A stretch of DNA of 64,000 nt, taken from the NCBI GenBank assembly GCA_029289235.1, contig JARFTZ010000001.1:44805-108804 (forward strand), read 5' to 3'. This stretch comes from Gammaproteobacteria bacterium. GTDB taxonomy: Bacteria; Pseudomonadota; Gammaproteobacteria; Burkholderiales; Rhodocyclaceae. The translations under genes and the position numbers were made by a program. Shown piece by piece: positions 49,990 to 59,035 of the stretch. The stretch's first letter is position 1, and every line of letters begins with the position of its first letter. Under the pieces are notes generated by a model. That model was given only the letters and a program-made list of their open reading frames with translations, ran no database searches and was not told where the DNA came from.

Positions 49990-51603
49990 TCAGTCCAGCG
50001 ACGCGTTGATTTGTTGCGCCACGGCTTCGGCAACGCGGATGCCGTCGATGCCGGCCGAGAGGATGCCGCCCGCGTAGCCGGCGCCTTCGCCCGCGGGGTA
50101 CAGTCCCCTGACGTTGAGGCTCTGCAGATCGTTGCCGCGGGTGATGCGCAGCGGCGACGAGGTACGGGTTTCGACACCGGTCAGCACGGCGTCCGGCAGG
50201 GCGAAACCGCGGATCTGGCGGTCGAAGGCGGGAATCGCCTCGCGGATCGCGGCGATGGCGAAATCGGGCAGGGCGGTCGCGAGGTCGGTCAGATGCACGC
50301 CAGGCTGGTAGGAGGGCGTGACCGACCCGAGCCGCGTCGAGGCGCGTCCGGCGAGAAAGTCGCCGACGAGCTGCCCCGGCGCCTCGTAGGTGCCGCCGCC
50401 GAGTTCGAAGGCGTGCGCTTCGAGCCTGCGCTGGAAGTCGATGCCGGCGAGCGGGTTGCCGGTGCCGCCGAAGTCTTCCGGGGTGACGTTGACCACCAGT
50501 CCGGCGTTGGCGTTGCGCTCGGCGCGCGAGTACTGGCTCATGCCGTTGGTCACCACGCAGTTGGGTTCCGAGGTGGCAGCGACGACCTGTCCGCCCGGGC
50601 ACATGCAGAAGCTGTAAACGGCGCGGCCGTTGCTGGCGTGATGGACGAGCTTGTAGTCGGCGGCGCCGAGCAGCGGGTTGCCAGCATTCGGACCGTGCCG
50701 GGCCTTGTCGATCAGCGTCTGCGGGTGTTCGATGCGGAAGCCGACGGCGAATGCCTTGGCTTCCATGAAGACGCCGGCGGCGTGCAGCATGGCGAACGTG
50801 TCGCGCGCACTGTGGCCGAGCGCCAGCACCACGTGCTCGGCGGCGATGCGTTCGCCGTCGGCGAGCGTGACGCCGCGCACGCGCCCTTCTTCGATCTGTA
50901 GCCCGGTCACGCGGCTCTGGAAGCGGATTTCGCCGCCGAGGGCGATGATCTCCGCGCGCATCCGCTCGACCATGCTGACGAGGCGGAAGGTGCCGATGTG
51001 CGGATGCGCGAGGTAAAGGATTTCCTCCGGCGCGCCGGCCTTGACGAACTCGGTCAGCACCTTGCGCCCGAGGAAGCGCGGGTCCTTTACCTGGCTGTAC
51101 AGCTTGCCGTCGGAGAAGGTGCCGGCGCCGCCTTCGCCGAACTGCACGTTCGACTCCGGGTCGAGCCGGTTTTCGCGCCACAGCTTCCAGGTGTCCTTGG
51201 TGCGCTCGCGCACGGCCTTGCCGCGTTCCAGCACCAGCGGGCGATAGCCCATCTGCGCCAGCAGCAGCGCGGCGAAGATTCCCGCCGGACCGAAACCGAC
51301 GACCACCGGGCGCGTTTGCAGGTTGGCCGGGGCGCGGGCGACGAAGTGGTAGCTCACATCCGGCGAGGGGCCGATTTTCGGGTCACCGGAGCATTTCTCG
51401 AGCACACGGCGCTCGTCGTCGACATCGACGTCAACGTTGTAGATGAACATCAGCGCGTTCTTCTTGCGCGCGTCGTGGCTGCGCTTGAAGACGGTGAGCC
51501 GCCGGATGTCGGTGGCGGCAATGCCCAGGCGGTGCGCCGCGGCGGTGGTGAGGGCTTCCGGCGGGTGGTCGAGCGGCAGGCGCAGTTCGTTGATGCGGAT
51601 CAT
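49990..51603 (-). CDS. FAD-dependent oxidoreductase (COG2509-like)
   Basis: This 537-residue flavoprotein has an N-terminal domain of about 95 residues (DIRRLTVFKRSHDARKK), then the Rossmann loop VVVGFGPAGIFAALLLA (about residue 100), the SNVQFGEGGAGTFSDGKL motif and a C-terminal GEGAGYAGGI FAD loop. It is a well-conserved family without established biochemical function, often called an uncharacterised FAD-dependent dehydrogenase. The ATG overlaps the aldolase stop (ATGA), so it is in one unit with mtnA and the aldolase. Confidence 0.85.
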   Translation of the reverse strand: MIRINELRLPLDHPPEALTTAAAHRLGIAATDIRRLTVFKRSHDARKKNALMFIYNVDVDVDDERRVLEKCSGDPKIGPSPDVSYHFVARAPANLQTRPVVVGFGPAGIFAALLLAQMGYRPLVLERGKAVRERTKDTWKLWRENRLDPESNVQFGEGGAGTFSDGKLYSQVKDPRFLGRKVLTEFVKAGAPEEILYLAHPHIGTFRLVSMVERMRAEIIALGGEIRFQSRVTGLQIEEGRVRGVTLADGERIAAEHVVLALGHSARDTFAMLHAAGVFMEAKAFAVGFRIEHPQTLIDKARHGPNAGNPLLGAADYKLVHHASNGRAVYSFCMCPGGQVVAATSEPNCVVTNGMSQYSRAERNANAGLVVNVTPEDFGGTGNPLAGIDFQRRLEAHAFELGGGTYEAPGQLVGDFLAGRASTRLGSVTPSYQPGVHLTDLATALPDFAIAAIREAIPAFDRQIRGFALPDAVLTGVETRTSSPLRITRGNDLQSLNVRGLYPAGEGAGYAGGILSAGIDGIRVAEAVAQQINASLD

Positions 51604-52254
51604 GGAGTTCCTGGAGTTCCGCTCTGCTGTCCGTAAGTGGCGAACTTCGCCAATACCGTGGCCATCTCCGTATCATCCAGCAGCACCGGTTCGCCGAGCT
51701 GGCAGGCGCGCCAGTATTGCTCGCAGAGGCTTTCGAACTCGACGGCGAGGGCGAACATCTGTTCCAGCGTCTTGCCGAAGACCAGCGAGCCGTGGTTGGC
51801 CAGCAGGCAGGCGCAACGTCCCTCCAGCGCCTTCAGCGCGTGGTCGGAGAGCGCCTGCGTGCCGAAGGTGGCGTATTCGGCGCAGCGGATCGAATCGCCG
51901 CCGAAGCGCGCGATCATGTAGTGGAAGGCCGGAAGGTCGCGGCGCAGGCAGGCCAGGCTGGTGGCGAACGGCGCGTGCGCGTGCAGGATCGCCCCGGCTT
52001 CCGGACGGTTGATGTAGATGTCGTGGTGGAAGCGCCACTCGGTCGACGGCTTGCGCCGGCCGTCGGAGGTGCCGTCGAGGCGCATGAAGACGAGATCCTC
52101 GGGCACGAGCACGTCGTAGTCCATGCCGCTCGGGGTGATCAGGTAGCCGTCGACGCCGTTCTGGCGGGTACGCACGCTCAGGTTGCCGGCAGCCCCGCGG
52201 TTGAGGTTGGCGGGCCCCATGCGGCGGGCGGTTTCGATCAGCAGGCGGCGCGTT

Positions 52255-52262
<8 letters not shown>
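51600..52262 (-). CDS. Class II aldolase, Ald2/FucA type
   Basis: This 220-residue zinc aldolase matches L-fuculose-1-phosphate aldolase text closely: PSGMDYD, Glu75 in PSTEWRFH, zinc ligands His94 and His96 (LHAHA) and His157 (LANHGS), and the HYMIARFGGDSI and YATFGT segments. The pairing with mtnA points to Ald2 of the DHAP shunt, which splits 5-(methylthio)- or 5-deoxy-ribulose 1-phosphate into DHAP and an aldehyde. MtnB dehydratase is the alternative, but the FucA-like motifs and absence of mtnC/mtnD speak against it. The start at 52262 overlaps the mtnA stop by 8 bp. Confidence 0.82.
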
Positions 52263-53346
<1,084 letters not shown>

Positions 53347-53358
53347 TGTCGCGGAGGA

Positions 53359-54093
53359 TCAGCCGGCGGCGAGCGTACGCCGCTCGGCCTCGATTCTGGC
53401 CATGAAGCGCTGGATCAGGGTTTCGGCGGCGGGCGGCAGGTCGATGAAGCGGCAACCCATGTGCCACAGCGGCTTGCCGGTGCGGCTCTCCATGGCGTTG
53501 ACGTAACGTACTTCGAGCGCGCAATGCACCATTCCGCTTTCGCGCAGGTCAAGCCAGCAGTTTTCGAGTTTTTCCAGCTGTTCGTACTTGAGCACGGTGG
53601 GCATCAGGATGCCGATGCCGCCGACGGAAATGTCGTGCAGCGGCAAGAGTTCCTCCTTCGGCGTGCCGCGGCGGACGCGGCAGGTGAACGGCTTGGTGGT
53701 CGGTAACTGCAGGCGGAAGACCTCGCGCCGTTGCAGGCGGAGCAGACGGGTTGGGATTGGCGCGGCAAATGCCGCTTCCCCGTCGATCTTGGCTTCCCGG
53801 CATCCCCTGGCCGAAAACTGAATCCGGACACCGTCGACGAACGTGGAAAACGTGCAGCTTTCGGCTTTCAGGAAGGCCTGGTTGATGTCGTTGCTGCCGC
53901 CGATGTCGAAATAGAACACGCCATCTTTCATCGAGATGCCCAGCAGAACGGTCAGGAAGCTTTGTCGTCCCTCCTGGAAAATGACCGAGATCCTGTCCCC
54001 GCGCTTGACGAGATTCTTGATCAGAAAGCCGATCTCGTGCGGACTGGTCAGCGTACAGCGTTCGATTTCCTCGTCGGAATAGGTGTTGTCCAT
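53359..54093 (-). CDS. YcgR-type flagellar brake / PilZ c-di-GMP receptor
   Basis: This 244-residue protein has an N-terminal YcgR domain (about residues 12-110) and a C-terminal PilZ domain (about 118-235). The c-di-GMP-binding residues are visible: Arg123 and Arg127 (RREVFR) and Asp154, Ser156, Gly159 (DISVGG). Family members slow flagellar rotation or otherwise change motility when c-di-GMP rises. Start at 54093 (MDNTYSDEE); longer in-frame sequence upstream is not protein-like. No flagellar gene is near; it heads the mtnA operon. Confidence 0.88.
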   Translation of the reverse strand: MDNTYSDEEIERCTLTSPHEIGFLIKNLVKRGDRISVIFQEGRQSFLTVLLGISMKDGVFYFDIGGSNDINQAFLKAESCTFSTFVDGVRIQFSARGCREAKIDGEAAFAAPIPTRLLRLQRREVFRLQLPTTKPFTCRVRRGTPKEELLPLHDISVGGIGILMPTVLKYEQLEKLENCWLDLRESGMVHCALEVRYVNAMESRTGKPLWHMGCRFIDLPPAAETLIQRFMARIEAERRTLAAG

Positions 54094-54276
54094 GGGGCGT
54101 AAGGCAGAGGGTTGCAGGCATTGCGTCGAATTTGTGCGCAATGGTAAAGGCGAAGTGGCGATCGCGCTAGGGCGGTGGGCAGAAAACGCTCGCCATTCGC
54201 GGCATTTCTTGCCACCCCCTGCGGCTGGTCGTAGAGTAGAGCCAGTCAATACTCTAATTCACGATAGTCAATTTTC

Positions 54277-55434
54277 ATGATCTCGTCCTCCGTTGCCATC
54301 GATTCCAAGCTGCCCTGGGTGGGCACGACGATCTTCACCGTGATGTCCAAGCTGGCCACCGACTGCGGGGCGATCAATCTGTCGCAGGGGTTCCCGGATT
54401 TCCAGGCCGAGCCGGCCCTGTTCGAGGCGACCCTGCGCGCCATGAACGAAGGACGCAACCAGTACCCGCCGATGGCCGGTATGCCGGAACTGCGCGCGGC
54501 GATCGCCGGCAAGGTCGAGTCGCTGTACGGCGTGCGCTACGACGCGGATCAGGAGATCACCGTCACCGCCGGCGCGACGCAGGGGCTGTTCACGGCCATT
54601 GCGGCCTTCGTGCGCAGCGGCGACGAAGTCATCGTCTTCGCGCCGTTCTACGACAGCTACGTCCCGTCGATCGAAACCGTCGGCGGCCGGGCGGTCTACG
54701 CGCAGTTGCGCTACCCCGACTACAAGCCGGACTGGGCGCAGGTGCGTGCGCTGATCACCCCGCGTACCCGGATGATCATCGTCAACTCCCCGAACAATCC
54801 GACCGGCAGCCTGCTCGACGCGGCGGACCTCGATGCCCTGGCCGAACTGACGCGCAACACCGATATTGTGGTGCTCTCCGACGAAGTTTACGAACACATC
54901 GTTTACGACGGTGCGCGCCATGCCAGCGTGGCCGCGCATCCGCAACTGTCCACCCGCAGCATCGTCGTCTCCTCGTTCGGCAAGACCTACCACATCACCG
55001 GCTGGAAGATCGGCTACGTGCTGGCCGCGGCCGAGCTGATGACCGAATTCCGCAAGGTGCACCAGTTCAACGTGTTCACGGTCAATACGCCCTGCCAGCT
55101 GGGCATTGCCGAGTACATGCGCGATCCGGCGCGCCATCTCGGCCTGGCGGCGTTTTACCAGCACAAGCGCGATTTCTTCCGCGCGCAGTTGCGCGACACG
55201 AAGTTCGAACTGCTGCCGTGCCGTGGCACGTATTTCCAGCTGGCGCGCTATGACTCCATCTCCGATCTGCCCGACCGGGAGTTCGCGCAATGGCTGACCC
55301 GCGAGGTTGGCGTGGCGGTAATTCCGGTATCGGTGTTTTATCCCTCCGGGCGTGACGACAAGGTGGTTCGTTTCTGTTTCGCCAAGCAGGAGTCAACGCT
55401 GGCCGCTGCCGGTGAGCGTCTGCGGCGGCTGTAA
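54277..55434 (+). CDS. ybdL: PLP-dependent aminotransferase, methionine aminotransferase (YbdL) type
   Basis: This 385-residue class I/II aminotransferase closely follows E. coli YbdL text: LPWVGTTIFTVMS, INLSQGFPDF, VTAGATQGLF, SPNNPTGS, and the PLP lysine in SSFGKTYHITGWKIGY (about residue 235). YbdL prefers methionine and aromatic amino acids with keto acids. Such an enzyme can perform the last step of methionine salvage, which may connect it with the divergent mtnA operon. Confidence 0.85.
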   Translation: MISSSVAIDSKLPWVGTTIFTVMSKLATDCGAINLSQGFPDFQAEPALFEATLRAMNEGRNQYPPMAGMPELRAAIAGKVESLYGVRYDADQEITVTAGATQGLFTAIAAFVRSGDEVIVFAPFYDSYVPSIETVGGRAVYAQLRYPDYKPDWAQVRALITPRTRMIIVNSPNNPTGSLLDAADLDALAELTRNTDIVVLSDEVYEHIVYDGARHASVAAHPQLSTRSIVVSSFGKTYHITGWKIGYVLAAAELMTEFRKVHQFNVFTVNTPCQLGIAEYMRDPARHLGLAAFYQHKRDFFRAQLRDTKFELLPCRGTYFQLARYDSISDLPDREFAQWLTREVGVAVIPVSVFYPSGRDDKVVRFCFAKQESTLAAAGERLRRL

Positions 55435-55491
55435 GTCTGGTTTGCAGTGGCAGTACGGGTTCGTTGATTCAAACTTTCCAAGGAGACAGCA

Positions 55492-55917
55492 ATGAGCATG
55501 ATGAAAGAGTTCAAAGAATTTGCCATGAAAGGCAACGTCATGGACCTGGCCGTTGGCGTGATCATCGGCGGGGCCTTCGGCAAGATCGTCGACTCCGTCG
55601 TCGGTGACCTGATCATGCCGATCGTCTCGCTGATCATGGGCGGCAAGCTCGATTTCTCCGGGCTGTTCATCGTCCTGGGTAACGTGCCGCCCGGCACGGC
55701 GATGACGCTCGATGCGCTCAAGAAGGCGCAGGTGCCGGTGTTCGCCTACGGCAACTTCATCACCATCCTGGTGAACTTCATCATCCTGGCCTTCATCATC
55801 TTCATGATGATCAAGCAGATGAACCGCCTGCGCAAAGCCGAGCCGCCCGCACCGCCGCCGGCCACGCCGGAAGACATCGTTCTGCTGCGCGAGATTCGCG
55901 ACAGCCTGAAGAAGTAG
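55492..55917 (+). CDS. mscL: Large-conductance mechanosensitive channel MscL
   Basis: This 141-residue channel opens on membrane tension to release solutes. It has the N-terminal amphipathic [31 protein letters not shown] start, two membrane helices (about residues 15-40 and 78-102) and a charged C-terminal helix ([13 protein letters not shown]) after a proline-rich linker. Preceded by AAGGAGA and followed by a terminator. Confidence 0.97.
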   Translation: MSMMKEFKEFAMKGNVMDLAVGVIIGGAFGKIVDSVVGDLIMPIVSLIMGGKLDFSGLFIVLGNVPPGTAMTLDALKKAQVPVFAYGNFITILVNFIILAFIIFMMIKQMNRLRKAEPPAPPPATPEDIVLLREIRDSLKK

Positions 55918-55940
55918 TCCGCAGGGATCCTTTTCTACGG

Positions 55941-55971
55941 GCGGGGCGTCGTTGCGGCGCCCCGCTTTTTT
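55941..55971 (+). terminator. Intrinsic terminator of mscL
   Basis: GCGGGGCG (55941-55948) and CGCCCCGC (55958-55965) form an 8-bp perfect stem followed by six T residues. Confidence 0.9.
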
Positions 55972-56004
55972 GCGCGCGTCAGAGCCTGAAAGACTTTCGA
56001 ACAC

Positions 56005-56105
56005 CCACCGCGAAGGCGCAAAGGCGCAAAGGTTTCGCAAAGAAAAACTATTGAAAAAAAGGAATTCCTTTGCGTTTCCTTCGCGCCTTTGCGTCTCTGC
56101 GGTGG
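56005..56105. repeat. 101-bp imperfect palindromic repeat element
   Basis: The ends CCACCGC and GCGGTGG are exact complements, and both arms carry GCGCAAAGG/CGAAGG-type units (left arm to about 56045, right arm from about 56069), with an A/T-rich centre. Arms of the form CGCAGAGACGCAAAGGCG are a familiar dispersed intergenic palindrome in several bacterial groups. It sits between convergent mscL and glnE, just past the glnE stop. Confidence 0.75.
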
Positions 56106-56129
56106 AAGTAAAGGTTTTTTCCCAGACTC

Positions 56130-58859
56130 TCAGGCAAAGACGAGTGACCACAGCGCCCGCACCGTCTCGATGTTCTTCCGGTACGGCTCGCGCTCGACCT
56201 TGGCTCCGCGGATGCCGTCGAGGCGGAAGGTGTGCTGCATGCGCCGGTATTCGCGGTAGATGGTGCGGACCTGCTCGGCGAGATCCTGCGGGATCAGCCC
56301 GAGTTCGCCGGCGATGCGCAGCAGGGCGATGTTGCCGAGGTTGCCGCACAGGCGCTCGTGCGCGTGGGCGTGGCCGAGGATCAGGAACTGGACGATGAAC
56401 TCGACGTCGACGAGGCCGCCGGGGTCCTGCTTGATGTCGAACAGCTCCGTGCTGTTCGAGGCGTGCGTGTCGAGCATGCGCTGGCGCATGGCCAGCACCT
56501 CTTCCTTGAGCTTGGCGAGGTCGCGCGGCTGGCGCAGGATTTCGACGCGGATTTCCTCGAAGCGTCGGCCGACCTCCGGGTCGCCGGCGCAATGGCGCGC
56601 GCGGGTGAGCGCCTGATGCTCCCAGACCCAGGCCTTCTGCATCTGGTACTCGCGGAAGGCCTCCACGGAGCAGACGAGCAGGCCCGCGTCGCCATTCGGG
56701 CGCAGGCGGAAATCGGTGTCGAACAGCGAACCGGCGGAGGTCTGGCTCGACAGCCAGGTGCTCATCCGCTGCACCAGACGGGCGTAAATCTCGCCAACGC
56801 CGGGTTCCGGGTCGTCGTGCAGGAAGACGAGGTCGAGGTCGGAGCCGTAGGCCAGTTCCTTGCCGCCGAGCTTGCCGTAGGCGATGACGGCGAACTTTGG
56901 CGGGTTCTCCGGATGCGGGTGGCGTTCGCGCAGGCGGTTCCAGCACAGGTCGAGCGTCGTCTGGACGATGATGTCGGCCAGTTGCGTGAGGTGGTCGGCC
57001 AGCCGCTCGACCGTCTGCAGCCCGGCGATGTCCTGCGCGAGCAGGCGGAAGACTTGCGCGTGATGCTCCTCGCGCAGCACATCCATCTCGCGTTCGGTGT
57101 CGCCAGCCTCGCTGGCCAGCCGGGATGCGAGTTCCTGCCTGAAGGCCTCCCAGTCGGTGGCGACGTCGTACAGCCGCGGATCGATCACTTCGTCGAGGAG
57201 GATCGGGTGGCGGGTGAGATACGTCGCGGCCCAGGCCGAGCTGCCGATGATCTCCGCGACTTTCATCAGCGCCTGCGGGTGTTGCTGCAACAGGGCGAGG
57301 TAGGCGCCGCGCCGGCTGATCGTCTCGATCAGGTCGAGGCCGCGCTGCCAGGTCGCGTCGGGCGTTTTCGTCGCCGCCGCCGCCTCGATCAGGCGCGGGC
57401 CGATGGCATCCAGCCGCTCGCGGATCGAGGCGGCCAGTTGCTGGTATTTGGCGCTCTCCCTGAAAGCGTGCAGCCGTTCGAGCACGGCTTTCGGATGACG
57501 GAAGCCGAGGTTGCCGAGCGTTTCCAGCGCGTCATCGTCTTCCCGTTGTTCGAACCAGATTCCGGCCAGGGCGTGCGTGCCTTCCTCGGGGTCGGAGAAG
57601 ATCTCCTCGAAATGCCGGGCGACGCGCTGGCGATGCCCTTCCAGCACGGCGACCAGCGCCGGCCAGTCGGCGAAGTCCATCGAGCGGGCGATTTGCAGCC
57701 GTTCGGCATCGTCGGTGGGCAGCATGTGTGTCTGCGCATCGTTGACGTACTGCAGGCGGTGTTCCAGGCGGCGGAGGAATTCGTAGGCCTCGACCAGTTC
57801 CTGTTCGCTGTCGGCCGGGAGCAGTCGCCGTTCGACGAGCAGCGGCAGCACCCTTAGCGTCGGGCGGATCTGCAGCGCGGCGTCGCGGCCGCCGCGGATC
57901 AGCTGGAACACCTGCGCCATGAACTCGATCTCGCGGATGCCGCCCGGGCCGAGCTTGATGTGGTCGGCCATGTCCTTGCGCGCGACTTCGCGACGAATCT
58001 GCGCGTGCAGGTCGCGCATGGCGTTGATCGCGCCGAAGTCGAGATACTTGCGGAAAATGAATGGGCGGGCGATGCGCTCCAGCGCGGCGACCCACTCGGG
58101 TTGCAGGTTGTCGCCGGCGTTCATGACGCGCGCCTTGATCCAGGCGTAGCGCTCCCACTCGCGGCCTTGCGCGATGAAGTAGTTTTCCAGCGAGACGATC
58201 GAGCCGACCAGCGGGCCGGAGTCGCCGTTCGGGCGCAGGCGCATGTCCACGCGGAAGACCTGGCCGTCGCCGGTAATCTCGCCGATCGCCGCGATCAGCC
58301 GCTTGCCGAGGCGGGTGAAAAAGTCGAAGGCCTCGATCTTCCGGCCGCCGTCCGGCGTGCCGGCCGTCTCGCCGTCCTCGGGGTAGACAAAGATGTAATC
58401 GACGTCGGAGGAGACGTTCAGCTCGCGTCCGCCGAGCTTGCCCATCCCGATCACCAGCAGGCGCTGCGGCCGGCCCTGGTGGTCGAGCGGCTCGCCGAAC
58501 TGGCCGGCGAGCTGGCGGTGCAGGAAGTCGAGCGCGTGGTTGGTGGTGATGTCGGCGAGCCGGGTCATCGTTTCGACCACCTCGGCCAGCGGCGCCTGGC
58601 CGCCGAGGTCACGCACCATCAGCGCGGCCATGACGCGCTGGCGCAGTTGGCGCAGGACGCGCTTCAGGCTGTCCTCGCTGTTGATGACCGCCCCGGCGAG
58701 AAAGTCGCACATGGCCTCGGCGCAGAGTGGCCTGTCGGCGTGCGCTGCCGCCCACTCGACGATCTCCGGGCGTGCGGAAAGAAGTTGGCGCAGAAAGCGG
58801 CTGTGGATCAATGCCGGCTGCCAGCCGTTCGGGTAAGCGGGGTCGTGTGGGTCACTCAT
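56130..58859 (-). CDS. glnE: Glutamine synthetase adenylyltransferase/adenylyl-removing enzyme GlnE
   Basis: This 909-residue bifunctional enzyme adenylylates and de-adenylylates glutamine synthetase in response to PII. Two nucleotidyltransferase domains are present: the N-terminal one with GKLGGRELNVSSDVDYIF (about residue 150) and the C-terminal one with GKLGGKELAYGSDLDLVF (about residue 660), each with intact metal-binding Asp-x-Asp and a following RLRPNG segment. Slightly shorter than the E. coli protein at the N-terminus. No clear ribosome-binding site; a 9-bp triplet repeat lies immediately upstream. With gltBD it covers nitrogen assimilation. Confidence 0.96.
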   Translation of the reverse strand: MSDPHDPAYPNGWQPALIHSRFLRQLLSARPEIVEWAAAHADRPLCAEAMCDFLAGAVINSEDSLKRVLRQLRQRVMAALMVRDLGGQAPLAEVVETMTRLADITTNHALDFLHRQLAGQFGEPLDHQGRPQRLLVIGMGKLGGRELNVSSDVDYIFVYPEDGETAGTPDGGRKIEAFDFFTRLGKRLIAAIGEITGDGQVFRVDMRLRPNGDSGPLVGSIVSLENYFIAQGREWERYAWIKARVMNAGDNLQPEWVAALERIARPFIFRKYLDFGAINAMRDLHAQIRREVARKDMADHIKLGPGGIREIEFMAQVFQLIRGGRDAALQIRPTLRVLPLLVERRLLPADSEQELVEAYEFLRRLEHRLQYVNDAQTHMLPTDDAERLQIARSMDFADWPALVAVLEGHRQRVARHFEEIFSDPEEGTHALAGIWFEQREDDDALETLGNLGFRHPKAVLERLHAFRESAKYQQLAASIRERLDAIGPRLIEAAAATKTPDATWQRGLDLIETISRRGAYLALLQQHPQALMKVAEIIGSSAWAATYLTRHPILLDEVIDPRLYDVATDWEAFRQELASRLASEAGDTEREMDVLREEHHAQVFRLLAQDIAGLQTVERLADHLTQLADIIVQTTLDLCWNRLRERHPHPENPPKFAVIAYGKLGGKELAYGSDLDLVFLHDDPEPGVGEIYARLVQRMSTWLSSQTSAGSLFDTDFRLRPNGDAGLLVCSVEAFREYQMQKAWVWEHQALTRARHCAGDPEVGRRFEEIRVEILRQPRDLAKLKEEVLAMRQRMLDTHASNSTELFDIKQDPGGLVDVEFIVQFLILGHAHAHERLCGNLGNIALLRIAGELGLIPQDLAEQVRTIYREYRRMQHTFRLDGIRGAKVEREPYRKNIETVRALWSLVFA

Positions 58860-58861
58860 GT

Positions 58862-58888
58862 CTATTCAGCCTATTCAGCCTATTCAGC
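58862..58888. repeat. Three perfect tandem copies of a 9-bp unit before glnE
   Basis: CTATTCAGC occurs three times head to tail, ending 3 bp from the glnE start codon. On the glnE strand this places GCTGAATAG repeats where a ribosome-binding site would be. Confidence 0.9.
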
Positions 58889-59035
58889 CGTCTGCCAGGC
58901 GGCCCGTCGGGGGGCACGCCAAGGGCGGTTGGGGGTCAAAGCCATTACAATGGCGGCTCCGACGAGTTGACAGGTGCGCATCATTCTAGTGACGTTTCCC
59001 GAAATCAGGCAAAGCTTTCCGCACGTGGTCATTCC

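Noticed and set aside
49916..51181. Long in-frame N-terminal extension of the ankyrin protein
   Set aside because: Arg/Ala/Pro-rich text overlapping the FAD oxidoreductase gene in another frame; the GTG at 49915 has a ribosome-binding site.
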